In this document: positions 41,996 to 54,293 of the stretch, one piece after another
Position numbering within the stretch: the stretch's first letter is position 1
Layout: each line of letters starts with the position of its first letter
Assembly (NCBI RefSeq): GCF_028372415.1
Contig: NC_092874.1
Location: 241,406,069 to 241,470,068 of the forward strand
Origin: Notamacropus eugenii
Lineage: Eukaryota; Chordata; Mammalia; Diprotodontia; Macropodidae
Length of the DNA stretch: 64,000 nt
Reading direction: 5' to 3'
The notes under the pieces: model-generated
Told to the model about the DNA's origin: nothing
The model's database searches: none
Seen by the model: the letters and a program-made list of their open reading frames with translations, nothing else
Made by a program: the position numbers and the translations under genes

Positions 41996-42298
41996 TGATG
42001 ACCAGGGTCTTTTCTTTTCCTTCTTTTCCTGTCTATTCTCAGAAATGCCCTCAAGTCAGTGGAACCCAAGGGTTACAGGGACCATTTCCCCTCTCTTAAA
42101 TGGGGCTGCCTCTCCATTCTCTGTAGGCCTGAACTGATTTCTTCACCCTGTCATAGCTGAATTTTCAAAATCTAGGAAAACTCCATATGCTTGGTCAGCA
42201 TCTTGTCTACAGTGACATGGCCTTCATGGGGAATCTTAGTGCTAGCTCTCAGACCAGTGTGACCTCTGCCTCCAATACAGCAGACCGGCACCATCATC
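41996..42298. other. intergenic, nothing recognised
   Basis: No named repeat and no gene. Confidence 0.4.
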
Positions 42299-42336
42299 GT
42301 TGCCTCCACCGCCACCACCACCACCACCACCACCAT
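42299..42336. repeat. (CCA)n microsatellite
   Basis: 'cctccaccgccaccaccacc' and continuing CCA units up to the TAG at 42337. Confidence 0.95.
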
Positions 42337-42450
42337 AGATAACATTTATATATCTCTTTAAGAACTGCAAAGTACTTTATACCTATCACACTGGAACTTC
42401 ATGACCCAAGTTCATTGTGAAGTAGGTGCTACTGGTATGTTTAAAACATT
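42337..42450 (-). repeat. MIR fragment, antisense
   Basis: 'agataacatttatatatctc', 'gcaaagtactttatacctat' and 'cattgtgaagtaggtgctac' are MIR-like in antisense order. Confidence 0.6.
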
Positions 42451-43145
42451 TATTTTTAATATGAACTTAACAAATACTAAATATGCCTCTATTTCCATAT
42501 GCACAGCAAAAGAAGATTGGACATGAAACTGCTCATCTCTATTACGTATGGCTTGATTTTCTTTTTAAGTGTACAGCAAGCTTGAACTGTAGCTTTCAAA
42601 GCTTTCCTACAGATCCGTGATTCCATCTTTCTTCTGCTCTCTTCTATTAAAAACAAGTTGCTTCAATGACCTTCTTTTGTGTCTTTTTTGGGTCATTTTA
42701 TCTTTACCCACCCCCTACCTTGGTCTCCCACCCTACCTCCTGACCCATTAGAGAAAACAAACAAACAAACCCTTGTAACAAATACACACAAATAAAACAA
42801 TTCCCACACTGATTTTCTCTGAAAATATATTTTATTCTACATCTTGTACTATGGATAATATTAACTATTTTGCAAATAAGGAGGCTCAAAATCACTTGAC
42901 TTGTATATGGCAGAGTGGAAAGAATCACAGATGGGTTTGCCCCATCAATGAGCATTTTTGGGGGAGGAGGATTTGTGATTTCATTGGTACAGAGAAATCC
43001 ACTGAAGAAATTCTCTCTACCTATTAGATCAATCAATCAAAAAGCTTTTTTTTTTTTTTTTTTTAGTATTAGTATCCCCCTTTTACTGGGGAAGAGCAAA
43101 TGAAAATAGCTATGTGTATACAAGATATGTATGGCATAAATGGAA
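42451..43145. other. intergenic, nothing recognised apart from a T20 run
   Basis: A T homopolymer lies at 43045-43064. Otherwise no named repeat. Confidence 0.4.
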
Positions 43146-43154
43146 GGTAATTTT

Positions 43155-43280
43155 AGAAGTCAGGAAGACCTGAGTTCAAATCTGGCCTCATAACATTCAC
43201 TAGCTGTATGACCCTGGGCAAGTCACTGAACTTTGATTGCCTCAAACCCCCCACCCCAAAAGCTAAAAAAAGGATGATAG
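43155..43280 (+). repeat. tRNA-derived SINE (short form)
   Basis: 'gaagtcaggaagacctgagt', 'tcactagctgtatgaccctg' and 'ggcaagtcactgaac', ending A-rich. Confidence 0.8.
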
Positions 43281-43576
43281 CTGCAAACAACTGCAACATA
43301 TTATTACTAATCACTAGTACTCAAGGAGTGGTAGGAAAGGCATCATTGATGGAAGGTATAATTGGAAAAGGAGGTGGGCCAGTCATGGGGTGAAAATGAG
43401 GGCTGACCAGCAGACAGCCTGAGAATGACACACTGGTATCCACAAAAATTTGCAAGCCCCCGTGGAAGACCACCAGGGTGTTGGGCTGATGCCAGGTGCT
43501 GGCTTTATGAGAGGACATACTAAAATTTTCTTCAGGTCGAGAAGGTCTAAGTCTTGTTCTGTAGTCAAGTCTAGTG

Positions 43577-43700
43577 TTCATTAATATAAACACCTACTAT
43601 ATACCAGGCAGACGATGCTAAGCACTGGGGATATGGGGAAAGACAAAAACGTCTTTGTTCTCAAGGAGCACCGTCTAATGGAGCAATAGAATGAGTACCT
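43577..43700 (-). repeat. L2 3' end, antisense
   Basis: 'taaacacctactatatacca', 'gctaagcactggggatatgg' and 'tctcaaggagcaccgtctaa'. Confidence 0.75.
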
Positions 43701-43744
43701 ACACCTGATGAGGTCATGTCATGGAACCATCAAGGTGAGTAAAC

Positions 43745-43885
43745 ATGGGTAATTTTACAGGAGGAAATGGAAGCCCAGAAGGGTGCAGTGGTAACTTGCC
43801 CAAGTTCTACAGAGTTAGTGAGTGACAAAGGCAGAACTAGACACCAGGTCTCCTGAGTCCAGCGTTCTGAACACCATCCCGCGTT
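43745..43885 (-). repeat. MIR-like SINE, antisense
   Basis: 'attttacaggaggaaatgga', 'gtggtaacttgcccaagttc' and 'ggcagaactagacaccaggt'. Confidence 0.65.
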
Positions 43886-44211
43886 GGCCAGTGCTCAATT
43901 TGCTCTATTGCACTGGGGTACAAAGAAAGCCTTCCTGGTATAGTCAATTTGCCAGCACAGCTAAAAGTCTGAAACTTTGGGTCCACAAGACACACATAAA
44001 ATAGCTAATCAATAACGTTAAAACAGCAGATAAGCAACTTAATGAGTATTAAAGATCTGACCATGTTAAAATAGAAGAGAACCTGATCAGATACCTCTCA
44101 GCTATCTTATGAGGGGGATTATTTAGCAAACAAGAGAGAGGCAATTACAATTAGATAATTTTGATTATTAAATGGCAAAGCTTTGTTGGACTAACAAAAT
44201 CACTGCAGATA

Positions 44212-44525
44212 GGACAGCTAGGCAGTGCAATAGATAAGAGTGTGGAGCCTAGAGTCAGGAAAATCTGAGTTTAAATTTGACCTTAGATACTTACTAGCTA
44301 GGTGACCCTGGGTAACTGTTTGCTGCAATTTTCTTATCTTTAAAATGGGTACAAAATTATATTATATATAATATATAATTATAGACATCATAATATAATT
44401 ATAAAATATTATACTAGCACCTACCTCTCAGAGTTGTGAGGATCAAATAAGACAGTAATTGCAAAACACTTAGCACAATGCCTGGCATATAGTAAACACT
44501 GTACAAATGTTAGCTATTATTATTT
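44212..44525 (+). repeat. THER/MIR-type CORE-SINE with internal AT expansion
   Basis: The head is 'gacagctaggcagtgcaata'. The core has 'gagttgtgaggatcaaataa' and 'cttagcacaatgcctggcat', and the end is 'aaatgttagctattatt'. An AT-rich expansion sits at 44355-44412. Confidence 0.8.
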
Positions 44526-44533
44526 AAATTTGG

Positions 44534-44695
44534 GGGCCAGCTAGGTGGCACAGTGGATAGAGTGCCAGGCCTGGAGTCAGGAAGACCTGATTTCAGTCCT
44601 GACTCAAACACTCAGGCAAGTCACTTCATCTCCACTGGGCCTCATCTTCCCTGTCTGGAATGAGAGAGTTGGACCTCTAAGTTTCTTTCCATATC
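44534..44695 (+). repeat. tRNA-derived SINE
   Basis: 'agctaggtggcacagtggat', 'gccaggcctggagtcaggaa' and 'gagagttggacctctaagtt'. The head is one of the best preserved in the window. Confidence 0.85.
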
Positions 44696-44699
44696 TAGC

Positions 44700-45470
44700 G
44701 TACAATATGATCACTGATCAAACATTATTAGGGATTCCCTAATTGGGGGCTTGATGAGCTATGTGGGTTTGGTTTTATTAATAACTTCTATTCTTAAGCC
44801 CTCTAAAATAACAGAGTAAGGTATCCATGTTGGTCCAAACCACTGCCCTTAGATCAGAACTGTATATAATATAAGCTCTTTTCATGTAGCACTTGGACAC
44901 CTTAAATGGGGGAACCTATGGCATGTTCTGCCTCCTATTGCAATAGGAAAGAGAGAAGGGGGGAAGGGGAGTGGATGGAGACCAAAGGCAAGATTCTGCC
45001 TCTGAGTCAGCCCAATGGAAGGAGATGAGCGTGTTCTGGGGAATAAGCTCTTCCTCTTTTCAGTCTTCCTCAGCCTTCTGTGGAAGCATGTTAAAACCTT
45101 TTTAGTTCAACTATAAATATTGAGAAAGAAATATTTCTCTAGTTTAAAGTCATTTCCACGTTTACCCAAGAAAGGAACCATATTGGTACTTGGTCAAACT
45201 TCTCAGGAATCAATGCCATCCACTAAAATCCTTTACTCCCTTTCTCTTAGTCTGGTCAATAGTGGATACTTAATAAATGTTCTCTTTTTCTCTCTTTCTC
45301 ATTTCTTTTGGAAAAGTTTATAAAAGGTCAAGAGTGATGACTAAGTCCCCAGAAAATTCGTTATGTATGGTAACCATTAAAAGCAGAAATATTTCATATC
45401 TAGTTAAAGTAATTTCCACTTTCCCCAGAAGGGATTAGGGCATTTATTAGATGGAGGAGTTCTTCTGATT
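44700..45470. other. intergenic, nothing recognised
   Basis: No named repeat. A weak L2-like 3' end lies around 45240-45285. Confidence 0.4.
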
Positions 45471-45474
45471 CCGT

Positions 45475-45720
45475 TTTGTTGTACAGTCATTTAAGAAATG
45501 TCCAAATCTTTGCGACCCCCATTTGGGGTTTTCTTGGCAAAGATACTGGAGTGGTTTGCCATTTTCTTCTCCAGCTCATTTTACAGATGAGGAAAAAAAA
45601 AAGGATAAGTGACTTGCCCAGGATCAAACAACCAGTGTCTGAGACTGGATTTGAACTCATGAAGATGAATCTTCTTCATTCTAACTCCAGTGCTCTATCC
45701 ACTGTGCCACCTAAATGCCC
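45475..45720 (-). repeat. tRNA/RTE-tailed SINE, antisense, full length
   Basis: The tail 'ttgttgtacagtcatttaag' leads to 'ttggggttttcttggcaaag' and 'gagtggtttgccattttctt', and the head ends 'tatccactgtgccacctaa'. Confidence 0.9.
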
Positions 45721-46189
45721 CTTTACTTTAGTTACCAACTTTATTTTGAAGGGATGGGGGAGATGAGTGGTTATAGAAGGACTGAGTGGCTTTATAAAAA
45801 TGATTCTCCAGGACTAAATGCTTAGTGTTCCAGATTGATGAAGCACACTATTAAATTTTACCTTACCCTGATTTGTGTTACTATGTCTTACTATGTTAAA
45901 AAAAAATTGTGTGTTCGGGAATCCTCTAAAAATGTTCCTTCAAAATGGTTTGTGAGAAGAAATATGTTGAAGGCGCGAAGGGATTCTGTTAGTTTGGCCA
46001 TCTCTCAAACAGAATAAGCTCAGATGAGAATAATGGATGTTAATAAAAAATATTGCTGACAGACGTGCTCACAGCAGAGTATAGCATAAATACTGCTTTA
46101 TTCCACACCTCCACAGTGCCCTCTGCTGGCTATATCTTAGTTACCAAATCGAATTACCTTTTCTCAATAGTCATTCTTTTTGACATTTT

Positions 46190-46345
46190 TACAAATGATG
46201 ACCATGTTCATCGTTCTTCTGAGGCAAACAGGGTTCAGTGACTTGCCTAGAATCACACAGCTAGTAAGCGTCCGAGGCCAGATTTGAACTCGATCTTCTT
46301 GAGCCCAGGCCTGGTGCTCTACACACTGCACCACTTGCATTGTCA
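46190..46345 (-). repeat. tRNA-derived SINE, antisense
   Basis: 'ggcaaacagggttcagtgac', 'ttgcctagaatcacacagct' and 'gccagatttgaactcgatct'. Confidence 0.85.
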
Positions 46346-46469
46346 TCAGCTATCATGAGTTCAAATACCACCTCTATTCAGGTGGATGCCCAAATCAATA
46401 TAATAATATTAATAATATCAATATTATATTGATGTAATCAATATAATAATATATACACAATATAGTAAG

Positions 46470-47180
46470 TTGTAGTTTGTCTCCTGAGCTCCAGTTGTAT
46501 ATTCCCAACTGGATATCCTATAGGCATCTGAAACTCATGGTGCCTAAAACAGAACTTATTATGTTTCTCCTCAACACCCCTCTCCCCCTTTCCACATTTC
46601 CCTACTACTGTTGAGGGCATCATCAGTCTTCCAGTGATGTACATTAACAGCCCAAGTGTCATCCTTGATTTATTTCTCTCATGTATCTCATAAATCTAAT
46701 CAGTTGATTCTAAAACCACATCTCTTGTATATGATCCCTTCTCATACATCTGCCACACCTGCTTAGGCTTTCATCACATCTTACCTGAACTATTGCAATG
46801 GCTTCCTAATTAGTCTCCCTTCCTTATCTCTTCCCCCTCCAGTGTTTCCTCCACTCCCTAAGTGATTCATTAAATTTCAGATCTGACCATGTCACTTCCT
46901 ACTCCATACATTCAATTGGCTCCCTCCAGGATCGAATGTAAAGTCCTTTGACTTTTAAAGCCCTTCACTATCTCTATCCTTCCCACTTTTCCAATCTTCT
47001 TACACTCCCTTCCACATAATCTATGTCAGCCATACTGGTTTTGTTGTGGTCCCTCATGTATGATACTTCACTTCCCATCTCTAGGCCTTTGCAATGGCTG
47101 TCTCCCATGTCTCCAAAGCATAGAACCACGAGGTGAGCACTGAACAGCACAGAACTAAATCCTTTTTTGATTCATCAGAT
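46470..47180 (+). mobile_element. L2 LINE, reverse-transcriptase 3' part
   Basis: It runs through 'caactggatatcctataggc', 'cctgaactattgcaatggct', 'catgtcacttcctactccat' and 'ggctccctccaggatcgaat', then 'aggcctttgcaatggctgtc'. These are the ordered landmarks of L2 up to near its 3' end. The LDYCNG-like codons near 46788 are visible but the frame is broken. Confidence 0.8.
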
Positions 47181-47525
47181 CAAATGAGTGATTGACAATG
47201 TTCCCCAGGCCTAAAACTTATTTTAAAAATTATTTAATATAATTGTGACTTACCAGAAATAAAACATAAACATGAAAAAATGAGTATACTAAATCTATAC
47301 TAAATAATAGCAAAATTGTTATATCAATACAATATCTTTTTTTAAATAATAAAAAGTACAGGAAAGGAAGGAGTTTTCCTTAAACTATTAGAAAATATTT
47401 ACTCAAACTTTAAATCCTTATATGCAATGGGGGAAATTTTAGGATTTTTTCAATTCAGAACAGGAGTAAAACAAGGTTTAATATGTCATAATAATTATAC
47501 ATATATGTATGTATGTATAGTTTTA
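47181..47525. other. AT-rich intergenic DNA
   Basis: A/T-rich with a short (TATG)n near 47500-47516. No element was named. Confidence 0.45.
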
Positions 47526-47529
47526 ATGT

Positions 47530-47650
47530 TTCAAAGGACTATTTGAGACTATCTCATTTAAGCCTTCCAACAACTCTGTGATGCAGGGAGGTACCATTAT
47601 CCCCATTTTACTATGAGGAAGCTGAAGCTTAGAAAAGTTAAGCACTACAT
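47530..47650 (-). repeat. MIR, antisense
   Basis: 'gactatctcatttaagcctt', 'ccaacaactctgtgatgcag' and 'ttatccccattttactatga' match the MIR core region. Confidence 0.75.
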
Positions 47651-49265
47651 GTGGGGAAGGTTTTTCTATTTTGGGACCAACTCAGCTCTTATAGGCTTAA
47701 CAAAAGCAGGAACCCTTCAGTTTCAAAATTCTCCATAGCTGACCCCAGTCTCTCAGAGCCAAAATGATTCCCAGTCTCATGTGGATCACAGGAAAGGGTG
47801 TCTTAGATTTTTCCATCAATCTTAATCATATACTATCAGCAGAACAATTCAGCTCCAAGGACCATGTGGCTTCACAGTTTTCTATTCCCTGATGGAAGAA
47901 CAGCTGTTTCTCTCTAATTTCTCATTTTACAATAAAATCCACTCTAAACTTCTCTGGATCAATGGGTTAAAAATATGGTCTTCATCCAATGGACTCATTC
48001 TTTGAATCCACATACTCATACTTTCTTAAGAATCTCTCCTGGCCAGAAGGGAATTATTAACTATAATTTCTGGTATATAACCTTTCCTTCACTAGTAGAA
48101 CTATTTTCAAGACTTCTCCCAAGTTCTTTCATCTGGAGTTTTCCATTTGACTTCCATATTACCCTAAACTTAAACCTTTTCCTCTCAACCAACCCTTTTT
48201 TCCCTTTGGAAAGGTGAAGTTGTTTTTATTTTTCAACCTAGAGACATCATTAGATGACCCCAATAGTTTCTCATACCCAATAGAAGCTAAAAACTATTTA
48301 AGATGGTAGGAATTGCTTGATTTTTTATCTTTGCACCCCCAGAACCTTGAATGATGCTTGGCATGGTGCTTAATAGACGCTTGCTAAATTGTTAAATGTC
48401 TTCTGTCATAAATTTAATGGGTCAACCTGTTTCCAAAAGACCTCTTTTAAAATGGCTAGCAGATTGGATTTCTAACATCTATATTTTGTTAGTAGAAGGT
48501 GACTTCCCTCTACCCGCTGAGATGAACACACTCTATTGATATATGCGGTTTTTCTAGTTCTCACTCCCATCCTTTTGGAGATCATGGTTGTGATTTAGAC
48601 TCCTAGCAATGATCTCATGTTGGCTTCCAGTGGCCATTCTTGACTTGACCTCCCTCACCAGCTTTGGGTGGTTGAACAACATAATCACTAGTATTAACAG
48701 CTGACAGTAAGGACCTTTCCATCTTTAGAGTAACCCTAGTCACTTAGCAATGAGTTTGTTCTTCCAAATATATCTTGCTCCTGGCAGCTGTTGCAGGCTC
48801 TCTTCTTCCACCCTGTGAGAATCAGGCTAGATTCCATTCCACACCTTGCATCTTCTGTTTTCTTGCTTACAAATTCTCCACCACCACCACCACCACCACC
48901 CCCCCACTGCCCCCATCCTAGGCTTCTTCCATTCCTGGTTCCTTCTGTCTTCTGGTCCTCCCAGGCATCTAGCATCCCCTAGAAGACACTGCATTTCTGG
49001 CCACCCTCTCTAGTACTGGTTGACCCTTCTTTCCTGCCCCTTAATTCACTGGTCTAGAAGGATGAGAAGTCTTACTCTCCTTTGCCACTTCCAAACCTTC
49101 CCTCTGCTGCCATCACTCAACAACTTCTATTCCTTTTGAGGTTCATTCTACTGACATATCACCCAACCTAGATCCTCATGACAGCTCCCATGTCATCATC
49201 TTTCCTTTCTCAAGGGGTTCAATACCTGGCAAAGTCTTCTTCTCTGCCCCAATCCCCTACCTTTA
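47651..49265. other. intergenic, mostly unrecognised
   Basis: It includes a short L2-type 3' end at 48335-48400 and a (CCA)n stretch at 48876-48906. It is pyrimidine-rich overall, as in L2-derived DNA, but I cannot align it. Spurious Pro-rich and Gly-rich frames arise at the CCA tract. Confidence 0.4.
48876..48906. repeat. (CCA)n microsatellite
   Basis: CCA units ending in a run of C. Confidence 0.95.
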
Positions 49266-49269
49266 TGAA

Positions 49270-49400
49270 TGAATGAATATTAAAAAATACCTTAATAAGG
49301 ACTTCTTATATGAAAAGTACTGGGGATAGAAAAGCAAGACAGTCCCTGATCCAAAAAGCTCACATTCTGATAAAGGAGATGACATACATGGGTGTCAGCT
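49270..49400 (-). repeat. L2 3' end, antisense
   Basis: 'ataaggacttcttatatgaa', 'aagacagtccctgatccaaa' and 'aagctcacattctgataaag'. Confidence 0.65.
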
Positions 49401-50045
49401 GTAAATCGGATGGAAAGGTCCCAGGGACCTTAGGATCATGGGGTAAGGCAAATGAAATGCATCTTCCCTAATGTTTTTGTCACTGATGGAACAATGTTCA
49501 TTTCTGATGTTGAATCACTTGACGGTGCCAAGGATTCTGGTGTTGAGAACTTTCATTTTTGAGTATCCAGTAGCTGTGACTGTTGGGGAGATAAACGTTG
49601 AAGCATCTGCAGAAGTTATTGGTAGGCAATATCCCTACCAGAATGGACTCCCTGGATGATGGCTTGGGGGTAGGGTGGGGGCTGAATTGGGCTGGAAGCA
49701 GGGCCATATTTGGGTCAGCACTGCTATTCCCAGAGCTCTAGAACTCAGGATCCTGGCTTTTTAACATCTGAAGCAGTTAATGAGGTGATGGGGAAGGTTT
49801 GATTTGTCTGGAATGTACCACATTTCTCAGACACAACCATCAGTCTCCTCAGCTATCATGATCAATACCTTCATTCCACTTCAGCCATACTAGGGGACAA
49901 TCATACCCTTCATCTTGCCATTTCTTACAACCACTCTGTTAGCATGATCAAGAATTTTGAAGTTCTTCTATATGAGTGTAACTGACCATCATTCCATTTC
50001 TTTCTGTATCTCACTCCTAAATCTATGGTTTTTATGGTGACTTTG
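49401..50045. other. intergenic, nothing recognised
   Basis: Short open frames only. Confidence 0.4.
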
Positions 50046-50049
50046 AGTC

Positions 50050-51130
50050 CCTCCACCCTTCAGTGTTCTCTCAGGCTCTCACTTCATTTTTCTCCTTTCC
50101 TGTTCTTGACCCTATTTTGTTCAACTTTACACTATATTCTGCTTTAAAATTCCTTTCCCCTTGTCCTATTGCGACCCGGCCCTGCTAAAATGCTCCCCTC
50201 CTCCGCTCTTGCTTAAGCGGTGGTGAAGAAAGGCCACTTAATCATGTGGATTGCATCACCTGCAAATTTGTGTTATCTAATCTCAACTGGGCCTTCATAG
50301 CTACGAGGCTATCTTTCTACTTCTCCCTAACCAACTGTTCTATCTCTCTGGCCAGCGCCTGTTCCACACTTTCTCTTCTCCCAAGAAGCCTACTATGGTA
50401 CCCTATCTGCCCACTCTTAGCTGAACACCTCAACTCTTATTTTACTGAGAAAATAGAAATCATTTGCTTTGAGCTTTCTCTTCTCTTTTCTGTATCTTAT
50501 TATCCGAGATATCAACCCTCATTCTTTCTTCTTTTAGTCTCTGAAAAAAGAGGAAACCCTGACTAAGGCCAAACCTTTTACACGAACCCTTTATCTTATC
50601 TCCTCCCTCCTCCAATAACTGCTTCCTCTATCGCCCTACCTTTATAATTCTTCATTTCTCTTCAGGTTCTCTCCTTGCTGCCTACACAGAAACATGCCTA
50701 AGTCTCCTTCATTCTTAAAACAAACAAAAACTGTCACTAAACTTCCTCTTCTCAGTTAAACTCCTGGCAAAAGCAATTTACATTTGGTGCTCCTCATTGC
50801 TCTATTCTGCACTATCCTTTGCTCTCAAATCCCTTGCCCCCATGTCCTGTCATCATACATCTCTTACCAAACTTTAGTGGTAGATTACTCCCACCATCTC
50901 TCTGCTTTCTCCACTCCTACTCATGAAAGAGCAACTGGAGGATGTCTCACAACAGTGCAGGCATTACAAATTCATCTTAACCAATCACCTTCACACCCTC
51001 ACTGCAGCAAGGCAATCTTCTTGTTCCTTCCTAACTGACCTTATTACCAGAAGAAGCTACTTCAAAACTCTTCCCTCCTCAAGCTTTCCATATGTCTCTC
51101 TTAGCTAAGCACCTAACCTCCTACTTCACT
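50050..51130 (+). mobile_element. L2/CR1-clade LINE ORF2, endonuclease-RT linker and RT start
   Basis: 'ctcttagctgaacacctcaa' with 'cttattttactgagaaaata' belongs to the linker before the reverse transcriptase. 'ccttgctgcctacacagaaa' with 'catgcctaagtctccttcat' and 'ctcctggcaaaagcaattta' matches the RT start. A second linker-like block at 51040-51125 ('cttagctaagcacctaacct') repeats the first, so at least two LINE pieces are joined. Stops interrupt all frames. Confidence 0.65.
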
Positions 51131-51159
51131 GAAAAAAACAAAACAAAACTGAATCCAAC

Positions 51160-51615
51160 ATCTTCAGACCCAAATTATTTATAGCAATGCTTTTTATGAT
51201 AATAAAGAATTGGAAACAAAGTAGATTTCCATCTATTGGGGAATGGCTAAACATTGTGGTATGTCAACGTAATGGAATGTTACTGTGCCATAAGAAATGA
51301 GATACATGATGCATCCAGAGATGCATGGAAAGATCTACATGAACTGTTGCAGAGGTAAGTCAAGAAAACAACATACTCAGCTACAACAATGTCAATGGAA
51401 AGAACCACAAATAATTACATTTGCAAAATTATAAACCATGAACACAATTAAAATCGCAAAATTATAAAGAATGAGCATGGCTTGAAAGAAGAGATATGAA
51501 GACATGCCTTACCCTTTGCACGCTAGGGGAGTCCTCAAGTGTTGCATATTGCTGTTTTTTTGCCTTTTTCAATGTACTGATAGACTAATTATTTTCCCTT
51601 TTTTTGGCCTTTAAA
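51160..51615 (+). mobile_element. L1 LINE 3' fragment, sense
   Basis: 'ataaagaattggaaacaaag', 'ctattggggaatggctaaac' and 'gcatggaaagatctacatga'. This is a first truncated copy directly before a second. Confidence 0.75.
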
Positions 51616-51624
51616 ATACTATTT

Positions 51625-52610
51625 GTTTATAAGCCATTTCCCAATTGATAAATGGTCAAAGGACATGAACAGGCATTTTTTCAGAAGAAATCAAAGCTAT
51701 CTATAGGCATATGAAGAAATTCTCTAAATCACTTTTGATTAGAGAAATGCAAATTAAAACTACTCTGAGGTACCACCTCACACCTATCAGATTGGCCAAC
51801 ATGTCAAAAAAGGAAAATGATAAATGTTGGAGAGGATGTTGGGAAAATTGGGATATTGATGCACTGTTGGAGTTGTGAACTGATCTAACCATTCTGGAGA
51901 TCAATTTGGAACTATGCCCAAAGGGCAACCAAACTGTGTATGCCCTTTGATCCAGCAATACCGCTACTAGGTCTGTATCCCAAAGAGATCATAAAAAGAG
52001 AAAAGTACTTACATGTGTAGAAATATTTGTAGCAGCCCTGTTCTTGGTGGCAAAATACTGGACACTGACAGGATTCTCATCAGTTGGGAAATGGCTGAAT
52101 GAGCTGTAGCATATGAGTGTAATGGGATACTACAGTGCATAAGGAATGATGAACAGGTAATTTCAGAAAATCCTGGAAAAACTCGTATGAACTGATGTAA
52201 AGTGAAATGAAAACCAGGAAAACATTGTATACAGTATTAGCAACATCATGTGATGATCAACTACGAATGCCTCAGCTCTTCTCAGCACAATGAGCCAAGG
52301 CAAGTACAAGGGACTCTCAAAGGAAAATGCTGTCCATATACAGATAAAGAATTGATGAACTCTGAATGCAGATCGAAGCATCTTTTTTCTCACTTGCTTT
52401 TTTCTTTCTTGTGGCTGGGTTTTTTTTGGATCTGCTTCTTCCTTCATAGCTGTGACTAATATGGAAATATTTTTTACATGATAACAAACTACCTACCATT
52501 TTCAGAAGAGGGGAAGGGAAGGTGAAAAATTTTGAACTCAAAATCTTATAAAAATGATAAAAATTTTCTTGACATGTAACTGGGGGGAAAAATAAAATGC
52601 TATAAAGGCA
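51625..52610 (+). mobile_element. L1 LINE 3' end, sense, well preserved
   Basis: 'ttgataaatggtcaaaggac', 'gaggtaccacctcacaccta', 'ccctttgatccagcaatacc' and 'gtgtaatgggatactacagt' are present. It ends 'aaaataaaatgctataaagg'. With the copy at 51160 it splits the surrounding L2 sequence. Confidence 0.9.
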
Positions 52611-52734
52611 AAACCCCCCACAAAACGATTTATTATATGGGATGGCTCACTGAGAGTCAAGGGAAAAGACATTGGAGAAAACCAAGATGTTAAAAAAATA
52701 CAAAAAAACCCCAAATCACATTATAGCAATAAAA

Positions 52735-53365
52735 ACTTACTAAAAAAACCAACCCCATCAACCTTCATGAAAGCCTATGATTCCCTTAAGTTATTGTCCT
52801 ATATAATTCTCCTTTCTTTCCTAGCCATATTTCTCAAGACAATTGTCCACATCCATTGCCTCCATCTATTTCCATTTTGGGGGTACCTTTGGTTTAGCCT
52901 TCCTTGTTGTTCTCCTTGTCTACAGCCTGACACTCCAAGAGACTTTGCTATCCATTTTTCTGAATTCTTCAACTGCTCTGATCTCCACTATACTTGTTAT
53001 CTACTAGGATGGTCACATCTTAAGTCTTCACCATCACCTGAAATTGCTTCAGATCCTGAACCCTGAACTTCCTGCAGGTGACCACAATTCTACAATTTCC
53101 CACTTTCTTGGAAGAAATACTTTCTTCACCCTAACAATGCCCCTTGATTCCATGTGTGTCTAGTCTATCAAGGCTGTACTGACCTCTCTCTCCATTATAT
53201 CCAGGCTCAATCTTCCTTGTGGTGACTGAGTTTATTACAAATCTATACTATCCTACTTAGCCTCAGCTGGGTCCTCCCTTTCTCAAGGTCCCTGCAGCTC
53301 TAAATCCTCACTGCTCATCTTTGTATTTCCAGTGCTTAATAAACCTTTGAAGACTTGAATGGAAC
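52735..53365 (+). mobile_element. L2-type LINE, RT start and 3' end pieces
   Basis: 'ccccatcaaccttcatgaaa', 'ctcctttctttcctagccat' and 'cattgcctccatctatttcc' match the RT start again. The 3' terminal motif 'tttgtatttccagtgcttaa' is at about 53325. It continues the L2 sequence interrupted by the L1s. Confidence 0.6.
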
Positions 53366-53574
53366 CAAAGTATCACTCTTAACAGTCATTCCTTTTGAGT
53401 GTGAGAATTACAAGTAACCAGAAAATATTACTTCATCTACCATTTCCCTATATGGATCATCTTTCAAGACAATTTCTTTGGAGCTGGTTGAGTACCAAGC
53501 TAGACAAAATCCAGAGACGAGGTCACCTTCAGGGCTGGATATTAAAATAAAAATTTACAACTTAGTAGTTACCT

Positions 53575-53810
53575 ATCTAGGCAGTTAGGTGGCACAGTGG
53601 AGACTGCTCGACTGGAAGAGCAAGGTCAGAGTTCAAATCCTAGCTAAGACCCATAATAGATGTGTGAGCCTGGGCAAAGCACAACCCCTCAAACTGTTTC
53701 CCCACTGGTAAAACGATAATGGCTAGCATCTCAGAGGGCTTTGAGGCGCAGGATCAAGTGAGAACCTTAAAGCACCATATAAACACTATTATGACTATTA
53801 TAAGACTAAT
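53575..53810 (+). repeat. CORE-SINE (THER/MIR type)
   Basis: 'gcagttaggtggcacagtgg', 'cagagttcaaatcctagcta' and 'aagcaccatataaacactat'. Confidence 0.75.
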
Positions 53811-54269
53811 GAGGTCAAAGCAAGTAGCAGAATTCCCCTCTACAAGTCTGGTTAACTTTGCATTGTTTTTGGTCAGATGCCGCAATTGGTCCCTGGTGAA
53901 TTGCAACTCTGTGTACACAGCGCAAAGTGGGCCATCTTTTCCTATCAACTGTATTGCATTAATATTTGGTTAGAGTGTAGACTTATCCATTAATGGCACC
54001 ATTCCTCTGGTAGACCTATTGCTGCCTGAAATTGAAGTGGGTAATAGTCTCACGGAAACGAGATTATAGCAAAAGTTAGTCAATTCAAGGCATAATGGGT
54101 GTTGTCTTTTGACTGGATTTTCTAGAAAGTTTCAGATATAAAGGGGAGTTCCCCCTTAAAAACATTTTATACAAGAATACACATCTCTGAAACCAGAACA
54201 TGATTTTTAGCATTTGTTATTCTGTACTCTATACTACTGTACACAGAATAAAACACACAAAACACAGTA
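53811..54269. other. intergenic, nothing recognised
   Basis: Directly downstream (on the - strand) of the GNS poly(A) site. No repeat was named. Confidence 0.4.
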
Positions 54270-54287
54270 ACATCTTCCATTAGACAG

Positions 54288-54293
54288 TTTAAT
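54288..54293 (-). terminator. GNS: likely poly(A) signal ATTAAA of GNS
   Basis: On the - strand ATTAAA is followed within 20-45 bases by a U/GU-rich element (gttactgtgttttgtgtg). Cleavage is expected around 54265-54275. Confidence 0.6.
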
